A stretch of 36,219 bases of DNA, from assembly GCA_903823665.1 (NCBI GenBank), contig CAIJTR010000185.1, forward strand, positions 1-36,219, written 5' to 3'. The DNA is from an uncultured Rhodospirillales bacterium (GTDB taxonomy: Bacteria > Pseudomonadota > Alphaproteobacteria > Acetobacterales > Acetobacteraceae). Position 1 is the stretch's first letter, and each line of letters begins with the position of its first letter. Below the pieces are notes generated by a model, which had not been told where the DNA came from, ran no database searches, and saw only the letters and a list, made by a program, of their open reading frames with translations. The position numbers were made by a program, and so were the translations under genes. Of this stretch, positions 25,355 to 32,553 are shown in pieces.

Positions 25355-25368
25355 GCGCAGTGTAGGCT
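25339..25368 (+). promoter_or_regulatory. Candidate promoter of the epoxide-hydrolase-like gene giving a leaderless mRNA
   Basis: TTGCGG (25339-25344) and TAGGCT (25363-25368) are 18 bp apart, and the -10 ends 7 bp before ATG 25376, placing the expected transcript start at or next to the start codon. No Shine-Dalgarno is present. It overlaps the candidate nadE promoter on the opposite strand. Confidence 0.4.
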
Positions 25369-25375
25369 GGCCTAC

Positions 25376-26452
25376 ATGACCAGCACCGCTCCCCTTCACA
25401 CCCGCACCCTGTCCGGCATCAACGGCCTCAACATGCACGTCGTAGAAGCGGGCGATCCCGTCAATCCCTGCGTGCTGCTGCTGCACGGCTTCCCGGAGCT
25501 GGCGTATTCGTGGCGCAAAATTATGCCGGCGTTGGCGAAGGCCGGATATCACGTCGTGGCCCCGGATCAGCGTGGCTATGGCGGCACCACCGGCTGGGAT
25601 GATGGCTATGACGGGGACGTGGACAGTTTTCGGCTGAGCAATCTGGTGATTGACCAGTTAGCGCTGTTGCATCGCCTGGGCATCAAGCGCGTGGCCTGCG
25701 TGGTGGGCCATGATTTCGGAGCGTCAGTGGCGGCGTGGGCCGCGTTGATGCGGCCCGATGTGTTCGCCTCGGTGGTGCTGATGTCGGCCCCGTTCGGCGG
25801 CGCGCCCTCGGTGGAGTCGCCGGGTGAGGATCTGGTTCATGCCGATCTCGCGGCTTTGCCCCGTCCCCGCAAACACTATCAATGGTATTACGCCACGCGG
25901 GAGGCGGACGGCGAGATGACGCATCCGCCGCAGGGGCTGCATGATTTTCTGCGCGCCTATTATCACCACAAATCGGCGGATTGGGCGGGCAACCGGCCTT
26001 ATAAGCTGGCGGGGTGGGATGCGGCGTCCCTCGCGCAACTGCCGACCTATTACATCATGGACCTCGAAGCATCGATGCCGGAGACGGTGGCCGCCGAGAT
26101 GCCTGATGTCGCCCCGGCGTGGCTGACCGACGATGAGCTGCGGGTCTACACCGAGGCTTTCGCCCGCACCAGTTTTCAGGGCGGGCTGAATTGGTATCGC
26201 TGCCGGACGGAGGGTCGCAACGGCGATTTGCGGCTGTTTGCCGGGCGGCGGATCGACGTGCCGTGTGCCTTTGTGGCGGGCGCGCAGGATTGGGGCATCC
26301 AGCAAACGCCAGGCGCGTTGGAGCGCATGAACGGCGGCAGTTGCAGTGATCTGCGTTTCGTCGAGTTGATCGAGGGGGCTGGGCACTGGGTGCAGCAGGA
26401 GCAGCCGGAGGCTGTGGTGGCATCACTGCTGCGGTTTTTGCGCGAGGTTTGA
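25376..26452 (+). CDS. Alpha/beta-hydrolase, epoxide hydrolase-like
   Basis: Soluble alpha/beta-hydrolase of 358 residues that probably opens epoxides. The oxyanion motif HGFPE is at 37-41, the DQRGYGG loop near 64-70, the nucleophile Asp at D113 in VVGHDFGAS (Asp in place of Ser is typical of epoxide hydrolases and dehalogenases), and the catalytic His in IEGAGHWVQQEQP near 340. The cap domain contains NWYR, with a Tyr of the kind that activates the epoxide oxygen. Natural substrate unknown; nearby paa genes make an aromatic epoxide conceivable but unproven. Divergent from nadE with a 56-bp gap and no ribosome-binding site. Confidence 0.85.
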   Translation: MTSTAPLHTRTLSGINGLNMHVVEAGDPVNPCVLLLHGFPELAYSWRKIMPALAKAGYHVVAPDQRGYGGTTGWDDGYDGDVDSFRLSNLVIDQLALLHRLGIKRVACVVGHDFGASVAAWAALMRPDVFASVVLMSAPFGGAPSVESPGEDLVHADLAALPRPRKHYQWYYATREADGEMTHPPQGLHDFLRAYYHHKSADWAGNRPYKLAGWDAASLAQLPTYYIMDLEASMPETVAAEMPDVAPAWLTDDELRVYTEAFARTSFQGGLNWYRCRTEGRNGDLRLFAGRRIDVPCAFVAGAQDWGIQQTPGALERMNGGSCSDLRFVELIEGAGHWVQQEQPEAVVASLLRFLREV

Positions 26453-26515
26453 TCGCAGGGCTGGTATTTGAGCGGCTGCGTTTCATATGCTCGATCAGCA
26501 AATAGGGAGCCCGCC

Positions 26516-26998
26516 ATGTCTGGCCTGAGTAGCGCCGCACCCATAGCTGGATCATCCGACCGGACCGGCACTCCATGGCTTGCGCGTGGCGGGCTGTTGG
26601 TTGTGGCCGTTCTGGCCTTCGCGGCGGGGTTGCTGGTGGCAGACCAAGCCGAAACAGCGCGGGCGGTTGCTGCCGATCCTGACCTCGCCCGCCTGCTGCG
26701 CGCCATGGCCGGGCTGAAGGCGCTGATGGCGGCGGCTGCGGTCGGCGTGATGATGTGGCGGCTTGCGAGCCCAATCGGGCCGGTTCGCCTGGCGCTTTAT
26801 GCCGTCTCAACCGCCGCGATGACCGCCGGGCCGGCGCTGATCTGGAACCTTGTGAACATTGGCTTCGGTGCCGCACTTCTGCATGGCGGGCTGCTCGCGG
26901 CGGTCATGCTGCTGTGGCGCGACCCTGCGGTGGGTGCGCGCCTGCAGGCGATGATCGACAATCGTCGGGCGGCGCTGCGTCGTCAGCCGCGCGCGTAG
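26516..26998 (+). CDS. Small integral membrane protein, unknown function
   Basis: 160-residue protein with four predicted membrane helices: ~24-45 (GGLLVVAVLAFAAGLLVA), ~67-85 (LKALMAAAAVGVMMWRLA), ~90-110 (LALYAVSTAAMTAGPALIW) and ~115-135 (FGAALLHGGLLAAVMLLW). The C-terminus is short and basic (DNRRAALRRQPRA). ATG 26516 is chosen over an upstream in-frame start at 26468 because AGGGAG lies about 7 bp before it. No family is recognised. The 3' end overlaps the convergent DsrE-like gene by 16 bp. Confidence 0.75.
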   Translation: MSGLSSAAPIAGSSDRTGTPWLARGGLLVVAVLAFAAGLLVADQAETARAVAADPDLARLLRAMAGLKALMAAAAVGVMMWRLASPIGPVRLALYAVSTAAMTAGPALIWNLVNIGFGAALLHGGLLAAVMLLWRDPAVGARLQAMIDNRRAALRRQPRA

Positions 26999-27453
26999 CT
27001 CCAGCCTTGCGCCTGTAGTTCGCCGATGCGGACGATACCCGCGGGCACGTCATGCGCCTGCGGGATTTCAACGATCTGTTCCACGGTCTTGCCCTCCGCC
27101 TTCGCCACGCCACGCCGGGAGTTCTGGCAGGCTGAGAACACGATGGTTGGGAGTTTGGCGTGGATCTCGGCAATGCGCGCCTTCACCGGCGAAAGATCGT
27201 CTCGCATCATCAAGTAGCCCGGCCCGTTCGCCACAACTTCAACGGCGGCGGTTTGGCCCAGCTCGGCGTAATGCTCGATAAAATTGGCGGCAAACGACAA
27301 TGCGGCGTTCATCTCACCAGGCGTGCCTCCGCCGACATGGATGACCATACGTGGTTGCTTGGTGTCCTCAGCCTTTGCGGCGCTGGCCGCGACAACCGGG
27401 GCTGCGGCAAAGGCGAATAATCCGGCGGCGCGGGCGAACAGGCGACGGTTCAT
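26983..27453 (-). CDS. Exported DsrE/DsrF-like protein
   Basis: 156-residue protein with an N-terminal export signal (MNRRLFARAAGLFAFAAAPVVAASAAKA); the RR-L-F start is Tat-like but not a full consensus. The mature part has a DsrE fold pattern: RMVIHVGGGTPGEMNAALSFAANFIEHY, VEVVANGPGYLMMRDD, and the single conserved-type Cys C109 in VFSACQNSRRG. DsrE-family proteins handle sulfur or act in thiol chemistry; a periplasmic DsrE-like protein of this kind has no assigned role. No sulfur-oxidation genes are nearby. Divergent from lolA across 102 bp. Confidence 0.82.
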   Translation of the reverse strand: MNRRLFARAAGLFAFAAAPVVAASAAKAEDTKQPRMVIHVGGGTPGEMNAALSFAANFIEHYAELGQTAAVEVVANGPGYLMMRDDLSPVKARIAEIHAKLPTIVFSACQNSRRGVAKAEGKTVEQIVEIPQAHDVPAGIVRIGELQAQGWSYARG

Positions 27454-27520
27454 GGCAACACCCCTGGTTCAGAATGGCGACATGATAGCGCGACATAACG
27501 CCCATCGCCACACTGCGCCT

Positions 27521-27549
27521 TTGAATCGCCTCAGACGGATGCCACATAT
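27521..27549 (+). promoter_or_regulatory. Candidate promoter of lolA giving a leaderless mRNA
   Basis: TTGAAT (27521-27526), a 17-bp spacer and ACATAT (27544-27549) lie just before ATG 27556. The predicted transcript start coincides with the start codon, and no Shine-Dalgarno is present. Spacing is ideal; the -10 is a moderate match. Confidence 0.45.
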
Positions 27550-27555
27550 CCCGAT

Positions 27556-28179
27556 ATGAACCGTCGCACTCTTCTCGCCCTGCCCTTCCTTGTCCCCATC
27601 GCGGCGCGCGCCGCCATTGCGCCGCAGTCGCCACAGGACCGGGCCGATCTGGCGCGGATTGAGACGTATCTGAATTCGCTGCGCACATTGCGCGCACGCT
27701 TCCTGCAGGTGGCCCCCGACGGCTCCACATCGCAGGGCAATGCGTGGTTGCAGCGGCCAGGGCGGATGCGCTTTGAGTACGACAAGCCGTCGCCGTTCCT
27801 GCTCGTCGCGGGCCGGGGCTCGGCGGTGTTCTATGACAAGCAGCTGAACCAAACGACGTCAGTCCCACTGGCCACCACGCCGCTGGGCATTCTGCTGGCC
27901 GATGATTTGAAGCTGTCCGGCAGCGTGACAGTAACGGCCATCGAACGCCAGCCGGGCAGCATTCAGGTGACGACACAGCGCACCAGTTCGCCGAAAGATG
28001 GCTCGCTCACGCTGGTGTTCGCCGACAATCCGCTGATGCTGCGGCAATGGGCGGTGCTGGATCAGGACCGGCAGGAAACGCGGGTGAGCCTGTTCAGCAT
28101 CGAACTGGGCGGCACTTTCGACCAAAGCATGTTCGAATTCACCGATCCAAGGCTGCGAAGCGGCAACGGTAACAACTAA
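27556..28179 (+). CDS. lolA: Outer-membrane lipoprotein carrier LolA-like protein
   Basis: Periplasmic chaperone that carries lipoproteins from the LolCDE exporter to the outer membrane. 207 residues with a signal peptide (MNRRTLLALPFLVPIAARA). The mature part shows the LolA pattern: an N-terminal helix followed by the SLRTLRARFLQVAPDG strand, GNAWLQRPGRMRFEYDKPSPFLLVA, YDKQLNQTTSVPL, and the later LTLVFADNPLMLRQWAVLDQDRQETRVSL. The family is widespread in diderms and indicates an outer membrane. The 59 bp after its stop are AT-rich, unlike their surroundings, and may hold the promoter of the following genes. Confidence 0.9.
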   Translation: MNRRTLLALPFLVPIAARAAIAPQSPQDRADLARIETYLNSLRTLRARFLQVAPDGSTSQGNAWLQRPGRMRFEYDKPSPFLLVAGRGSAVFYDKQLNQTTSVPLATTPLGILLADDLKLSGSVTVTAIERQPGSIQVTTQRTSSPKDGSLTLVFADNPLMLRQWAVLDQDRQETRVSLFSIELGGTFDQSMFEFTDPRLRSGNGNN

Positions 28180-28238
28180 ATCGGAATAAACCCCATTTTG
28201 GTCTTTATTTCGACGCACCAGTGCTGGACACTGACCAG

Positions 28239-29006
28239 ATGAAACCGCTCATTGGCATTTCCTGCTGCACGAAGCTGTTCGGCGCGTTTGGGATGAACAA
28301 CCACGCAGCGTCTGACACCTATGTTCGCGCCACCGACCAGCTGATCGGGGCCGTGCCGCTGCTGTTGCCGGCAAATGGTGAAAAGGCGGACATTGACGCA
28401 ATCCTGGGTCGCCTCGACGGTATCATGCTGACAGGCAGCCGCTCCAACGTGGCACCCACCCAGTATCAAGGCCCGCCCCACGCTGAAGGCACCCCTGAAG
28501 ATCACGCGCGCGATGCCGTCACCCTGCCGCTGATTCGCGCCGCTGTGGCGCGCGGAGTGCCGGTGCTGGCGATCTGCCGGGGCTTGCAGGAATTCAACGT
28601 GGCGCTGGGCGGCAGCCTGCATCAGCGTTTGCAGGACATCGATGGGCGGATGGATCACTCCACGCCAATGCAGCCAAACCCGAAAAACCGCCAGGGCAAG
28701 GCGCATAGCGTGAAGCTGTCGGTGGGTGGGTTGCTGCATCAATTGGCGGGCACAACGACCATTGCGGTGAACTCGCTGCACAACCAGGGCATTGATCGTC
28801 TGGCCCCCGGCCTCGTGGTGGAAGCCGTGGCTCCGGATGGGACGATTGAGGCCGTGCGGGCCACGAATGCGCGCGGCTTTGCGTTCGGCGTGCAGTGGCA
28901 TCCCGAGTACGATTTCGAGACCGATGCGCTCTCAGCCGCGATTTTCACGGCGTTTGGCCAGGCGGTTTCCGCCCACGCGCATGGGTCGCTTGCTGCTGCG
29001 GAATGA
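28239..29006 (+). CDS. Class I glutamine amidotransferase-like gamma-glutamyl hydrolase (PuuD/peptidase C26-like)
   Basis: 255-residue cytoplasmic enzyme resembling gamma-glutamyl-GABA hydrolase. The nucleophile Cys is C113 in PVLAICRGLQEFNVALGGSLHQ and the His-Glu pair is in GVQWHPEYD near 220; QGIDRLAPGL and DGTIEAV are C26-family features. ATG 28239 begins MKPLIGISC; an upstream GTG at 28221 would add six residues. The rest of a putrescine pathway (puuABC) is not in the window, so the true substrate is uncertain. It lies 35 bp upstream of paaG and probably shares its transcript. A paralogue sits at 33317-34060 on the other strand. Confidence 0.88.
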   Translation: MKPLIGISCCTKLFGAFGMNNHAASDTYVRATDQLIGAVPLLLPANGEKADIDAILGRLDGIMLTGSRSNVAPTQYQGPPHAEGTPEDHARDAVTLPLIRAAVARGVPVLAICRGLQEFNVALGGSLHQRLQDIDGRMDHSTPMQPNPKNRQGKAHSVKLSVGGLLHQLAGTTTIAVNSLHNQGIDRLAPGLVVEAVAPDGTIEAVRATNARGFAFGVQWHPEYDFETDALSAAIFTAFGQAVSAHAHGSLAAAE

Positions 29007-29013
29007 ATTAGGC

Positions 29014-29035
29014 TTTCCCTCAAAACGAGGGGAAA
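29014..29035 (+). promoter_or_regulatory. Small hairpin holding the paaG ribosome-binding site
   Basis: TTTCCCTC (29014-29021) can pair with GAGGGGAAA (29027-29035, one bulged G). The GAGGGG half is the Shine-Dalgarno of paaG (ATG 29042, 9-10 bp away). The fold could limit paaG translation or tie it to ribosomes leaving the upstream gene. The stem is short, so this is tentative. Confidence 0.35.
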
Positions 29036-29041
29036 CGCCGA

Positions 29042-29821
29042 ATGTCCGATCTGATCCAAGTAAAACAGCACGCTGATTTCCGCGTGATCTTGCTGAACCG
29101 TCCCGAGAAAATGAACGCGCTGACGCCGGAGCTGATTGCTGATCTGACGGCTGCAATGGCTGCTGCTGAGGACGACGCATCGTGTCGGGCGCTGGTGCTG
29201 ACGGGCAGCGGGCGGGCGTTCTGCGCGGGGGCTGATCTATCCGGCTTCTCGCTGGGCCGCGATTTGGGCGAGGCGCTGGACACCAGCTGGAACCCGATGG
29301 CGCGCAAACTGCAGAACTTGCGCATGCCGACGATTGCCGCCGTGGGCGGTGTGGCAGCGGGGGCCGGGGCGAATTTGGCGCTGGGGTGCGACATCATCAT
29401 CGCAGGAAAGTCTGCAAGCTTCATTCAGGCGTTCTCGAAAATCGGGCTGATCCCGGATGCAGGTGGCACGTGGCATTTGCCGCGCTTGGTCGGGGCCGGG
29501 CGCGCGCGGGCGCTGGCGATGCTGGCCGAGCCGGTGGAGGCGGAGCGAGCCGAGGCGATGGGCATGATCTATCGCGCGGTGGATGACGCCGTGTTGATGG
29601 ACGAGGCGGAGGCGCTGGCGGCACGGCTGGCAAAACTTCCCACGCTCGCGTTGGTGGCGACGCGCCAAGTTTATGCGGCAAGCTCGTCGAACACGTTTGA
29701 ACAGCAACTGGAACTGGAGCGCGACCTGCAGCGCAAGATGGGCTTCACGCCGGATTTTCAGGAGGGCGTTGAGGCGTTTCTGGAGAAGCGCAAGCCGGTG
29801 TTCAAAGGCAGCACCAAGTGA
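29042..29821 (+). CDS. paaG: PaaG-like 1,2-epoxyphenylacetyl-CoA isomerase (enoyl-CoA hydratase family)
   Basis: Crotonase-family enzyme of 259 residues. In the phenylacetate pathway PaaG isomerises ring-1,2-epoxyphenylacetyl-CoA to the oxepin form. The oxyanion-hole motif is CAGADLSGF (61-69) and the second is GGVAAGAGANLALGCD. The catalytic position is D139 in IGLIPDAGGTW, where ordinary hydratases carry Glu; Asp here is the PaaG hallmark. It begins at ATG 29042 with GAGGGG, and its stop overlaps the GTG start of paaI (GTGA). With paaI and paaK it forms a clear three-gene operon. Confidence 0.92.
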   Translation: MSDLIQVKQHADFRVILLNRPEKMNALTPELIADLTAAMAAAEDDASCRALVLTGSGRAFCAGADLSGFSLGRDLGEALDTSWNPMARKLQNLRMPTIAAVGGVAAGAGANLALGCDIIIAGKSASFIQAFSKIGLIPDAGGTWHLPRLVGAGRARALAMLAEPVEAERAEAMGMIYRAVDDAVLMDEAEALAARLAKLPTLALVATRQVYAASSSNTFEQQLELERDLQRKMGFTPDFQEGVEAFLEKRKPVFKGSTK

Positions 29822-30246
29822 CTCCAGACGAACTGGCGCGGGCTTGCGCCGATAAGATGTGGGCACACGACAAAGCTTCCGCAGGTATTGGGATGCGCCT
29901 TGATGAGGTCAGCCCCGGCCGTGCCGTGATGTCGATGGTGGTATGCGAGGCGATGAGCAACGGGCACGGCATGTGCCATGGCGGGTTCATCTTTTCGCTC
30001 GCCGATTCGACATTCGCCTTTGCTTGCAATGCCGCCAACCAAATGGCCGTCGGCGCGCAATGCACGATCAGCTTTCTGCGTCCGGTGCGGATTGGCGAGA
30101 CGCTGGTGGCGGTCGCCGATTTTCGCGCCGAGGCGGGACGCACCGGCATTTACGACGTTCAGGTTTGCCGGGGCGACGAGATTGTGGCGGAGTTTCGCGG
30201 CCATTCGCGGATGATCGGCCAAAAATACTTCGAGGACCTGCCATGA
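29818..30246 (+). CDS. paaI: PaaI-type hydroxyphenylacetyl-CoA thioesterase
   Basis: Hot-dog-fold thioesterase of 142 residues that hydrolyses hydroxylated phenylacetyl-CoA, thought to free CoA trapped in dead-end intermediates. The active-site segment HGGFIFSLADSTFAFAC has the catalytic Asp at D63, and GAQCTISFLRPVRIGETL follows as in PaaI. It starts with GTG 29818, overlapping the paaG stop by 4 bp, and its own stop overlaps the paaK ATG by 4 bp, so translation of the three genes is coupled. Confidence 0.93.
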   Translation: MTPDELARACADKMWAHDKASAGIGMRLDEVSPGRAVMSMVVCEAMSNGHGMCHGGFIFSLADSTFAFACNAANQMAVGAQCTISFLRPVRIGETLVAVADFRAEAGRTGIYDVQVCRGDEIVAEFRGHSRMIGQKYFEDLP

Positions 30247-31520
30247 GCTTTGATCGTCTGGAGCACGCCTCGCGCGACGAGATTGTGGCGCATCAAATGC
30301 AACGCGTGGCGGCGACTTTGCGCCATGCCTATGAGCACGTTGCGCATTACCGGGCGTCGTTCGATGCGGCCTGTGTGCGTCCGGATGATTTCCGCACGCT
30401 GGCGGATCTTTCGCGGTTCCCGATGCTGACGAAAGCCGATCTGCGGGCGAATTACCCGTATGGGATGTTTGCGGTGCCACGGGAGAAGATCGCCCGCATC
30501 CATGCGTCGTCCGGCACCACCGGCAAGCCGACTGTTGTGGGCTATACGCAGAATGATCTCGACGCCTGGGCCGGGCTGGTGGCGCGCTCCATTCGTGCTG
30601 CCGGTGGGCGTGCGGGGATGCGGGTGCATGTGGCCTATGGCTACGGGCTGTTCACCGGGGGCCTGGGTGCGCATTACGGGGTGGAGCGGCTGGGCTGCAC
30701 CGTCATCCCCGTCTCCGGTGGGCAGACCGAGCGGCAGGTGCAGCTGATCCAGGATTTCGAGCCCGATCTGATCATGGTCACGCCGAGCTATATGCTGGCC
30801 ATTCTGGACGCATTCCGCGCGGCGGGCGTGGACCCGCGTGGCACCACGCTCAAGGCCGGGATTTTCGGGGCGGAGCCCTGGGGCGAAGGCATGCGCTCGG
30901 AAATTGAGGGTGCGTTCGGAATTGACGCCGTTGATATCTACGGCCTGTCGGAGGTGATGGGGCCGGGCGTGGCACAGGAATGCGTGGAAACCAAGGACGG
31001 GCCGCACATCTGGGAGGATCATTTCTACCCGGAGATCATCGACCCGGTGACGGGTGCCGTGCTGCCGGATGGCGAGACGGGGGAACTGGTGTTCACCTCG
31101 CTGTCGAAGGAAGCGATGCCGATCATCCGCTATCGCACGCGGGACCTCACGGCGCTGCTGCCCGGCACGGCGCGCAACATGCGGCGGATGCGGCGGATCA
31201 CCGGGCGTTCCGACGACATGATGATCGTGCGTGGAGTGAACGTGTTCCCGACGCAAATTGAGGAGTTGGTACTGGCGACGCCCGAACTGTCTGGCCATTT
31301 TCAGGTGGAGCTGACGCGGGCCGGGCGGCTGGATGAGATTGCCGTGCACACGGAGGCGCGGGTGGAATATCTCAACGTGCCCGGCGTGGGTGTCGCGCTG
31401 GCGGCACGGATCAAGGAGCGGTTGGGCGTGTCAGCCTCGGTGCTGGTGCTGCCGCCGGGCAGTGTGGAGCGGTCGCTCGGCAAAGCGCGGCGAGTGATTG
31501 ACCGGCGGCCGAAGGATTGA
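30243..31520 (+). CDS. paaK: Phenylacetate-CoA ligase
   Basis: Adenylate-forming enzyme of 425 residues that activates phenylacetate with ATP and CoA, the entry step of the aerobic phenylacetate pathway. The start ATG 30243 (MSFDRLEHASRDEIV) overlaps the paaI stop as ATGA; the longer upstream frame is shadow sequence. Motifs include the phosphate-binding SSGTTGKPTVVGYT, AYGYGLFTGGLGAHYG, FGAEPWGEGMR, DIYGLSEVMGPGVAQEC and the hinge region GRSDDMMIVRGVNVFPTQIE. The length is normal. The ring epoxidase paaABCDE, ring-cleaving paaZ and paaF/H/J are absent from this window. Confidence 0.95.
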   Translation: MSFDRLEHASRDEIVAHQMQRVAATLRHAYEHVAHYRASFDAACVRPDDFRTLADLSRFPMLTKADLRANYPYGMFAVPREKIARIHASSGTTGKPTVVGYTQNDLDAWAGLVARSIRAAGGRAGMRVHVAYGYGLFTGGLGAHYGVERLGCTVIPVSGGQTERQVQLIQDFEPDLIMVTPSYMLAILDAFRAAGVDPRGTTLKAGIFGAEPWGEGMRSEIEGAFGIDAVDIYGLSEVMGPGVAQECVETKDGPHIWEDHFYPEIIDPVTGAVLPDGETGELVFTSLSKEAMPIIRYRTRDLTALLPGTARNMRRMRRITGRSDDMMIVRGVNVFPTQIEELVLATPELSGHFQVELTRAGRLDEIAVHTEARVEYLNVPGVGVALAARIKERLGVSASVLVLPPGSVERSLGKARRVIDRRPKD

Positions 31521-31530
31521 TCGGCCGCCG
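31503..31530 (+). terminator. Possible terminator hairpin at the end of paaK
   Basis: A 10-bp perfect stem CGGCGGCCGA/TCGGCCGCCG (31503-31512 with 31521-31530) with an 8-nt loop includes the paaK stop codon. It separates convergent genes, but no T run follows, so a factor-dependent or structural role is as likely as true intrinsic termination. Confidence 0.4.
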
Positions 31531-31548
31531 ATCGTCACCGCCCGACGA

Positions 31549-32001
31549 TTAGGTCGCGTATTTGTATTCCGGCGCTGCCTTGAGGGCTGCAGCGTCCGTG
31601 TTCATCGTGGCGTGCCATTTCTTGTCAGACTGGCCGTAGCTGATCGTGATCGAGGCTGGGGTGACGGCCACATAGTGATCGCCCATGCCGAGGAAGCCGC
31701 CGACGCCGATGATGTAGGCGTGGACGCGCCCAGCATTCATGGCGATGTCCTTGATGGTGCCGATCTTCACATTGGCACCATTGTAGACATCAAGCCCAAT
31801 AAGGTTGGAGCTGAGGTCTTCGCCGGTTGGGATGGTGGCGAATATCGATGTGCTGGCAACCACTGGCATCTTCACCGTGCTGGGCGGAACGGTAACGACC
31901 GCTGGTGCGGACGTTGTGGATGCCGATGTTGTTGCGGTTTGCGCAAAGGCCGGTGAGGCCAGAGTGATCAACGTAACGGTCGCCAATAGAATGTTTTTCA
32001 T
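31549..32001 (-). CDS. Secreted PRC-barrel domain protein
   Basis: 150-residue exported protein. ATG 32001 starts a signal peptide (MKNILLATVTLITLASPAFA, cleavage after AFA) and follows a GGAGAA site. A Ser/Thr/Ala/Val-rich linker (~22-55) leads to a PRC-barrel: LSSNLIGLDVYNGANVKIGTIKDIAMN, then AYIIGVGGFLGMGDHYVAV. PRC-barrel proteins bind RNA, metals or photosynthetic partners in different settings; secreted forms like this one are common in alphaproteobacteria and of unknown role. The upstream 118 bp carry two adjacent hairpins. The frame extends to 32340, but the upstream part is not homologous. Confidence 0.85.
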   Translation of the reverse strand: MKNILLATVTLITLASPAFAQTATTSASTTSAPAVVTVPPSTVKMPVVASTSIFATIPTGEDLSSNLIGLDVYNGANVKIGTIKDIAMNAGRVHAYIIGVGGFLGMGDHYVAVTPASITISYGQSDKKWHATMNTDAAALKAAPEYKYAT

Positions 32002-32027
32002 GGGAATTCTCCATAGCCGGTGACGAG

Positions 32028-32080
32028 CGGCCCAGTGTGGGCCGTGCTCCATACGCATACTTGGCACTGCGCATGGAGCA
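32028..32080. repeat. Two adjacent inverted repeats upstream of the PRC-barrel gene
   Basis: CGGCCCA/TGGGCCG (32028-32034 with 32038-32044) is a perfect 7-bp stem with a 3-nt loop. Directly beside it TGCTCCATACGC/GCGCATGGAGCA (32045-32056 with 32069-32080) pairs at 11 of 12 positions with a 12-nt loop. No T run follows on either strand. They lie 27-79 bp before the PRC-barrel start and 40 bp after the VOC stop, so they could be a terminator for the VOC gene, an operator or a 5' leader structure. Confidence 0.6.
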
Positions 32081-32119
32081 TCGTCAGGCTCGGAAACTAC
32101 CCGGCTGCGGGCTTGGCCC

Positions 32120-32503
32120 CTAGGCGGGCACGCGGAACATGGCGCACAGCTTGTTGCCGTCCGGGTCGCGCAGATAGGCGAGATAGAGCGGGCCAGCGCC
32201 GCCCTGGCGGATTCCCGGCGGGTCCTCGCAGGTGGTGCCGCCATGGGCGATACCAGTGGCGTGCCAGGCGTCAACCTCGGCCTGGTTTTCCATGGCAAAG
32301 CCGATGGTGCCGCCATTGGCACCGGTGGCGGGCGAGCCATTCAGCGGCTTGGTGATCAGCAAGCGTCCGCCCTTGCTGGAATACATCAAACGGCCTTTGG
32401 CGTCCGGCGTGACGGGCTTGGCACCGCTGATAGCCAGAAGTGCGTCATAGAATTTCTTCGAACGCTCGATGTCGTTGCTGCCGATGGTGATGTGGCTGAA
32501 CAT
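32120..32503 (-). CDS. VOC-family (glyoxalase/bleomycin-resistance fold) protein
   Basis: 127-residue soluble protein. It begins MFSHITIGSNDIERSKKFYDALL, the usual first beta-alpha unit of the VOC fold with a metal-type His at 4. It ends YLRDPDGNKLCAMFRVP, the family C-terminal strand, in which the common metal-binding Glu after the DPDGN box is replaced by Cys-Ala. IGFAMENQAEVDAWHATG lies between. No specific reaction can be assigned. AAGGAAA precedes ATG 32503. It is 50 bp downstream of the SDR gene on the same strand and may belong to that operon. Confidence 0.85.
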   Translation of the reverse strand: MFSHITIGSNDIERSKKFYDALLAISGAKPVTPDAKGRLMYSSKGGRLLITKPLNGSPATGANGGTIGFAMENQAEVDAWHATGIAHGGTTCEDPPGIRQGGAGPLYLAYLRDPDGNKLCAMFRVPA

Positions 32504-32553
32504 TTCGGTTTCCTTCGGTTGAATCGCGATGGCAGGAGTGGCGGAGAAGGCGA

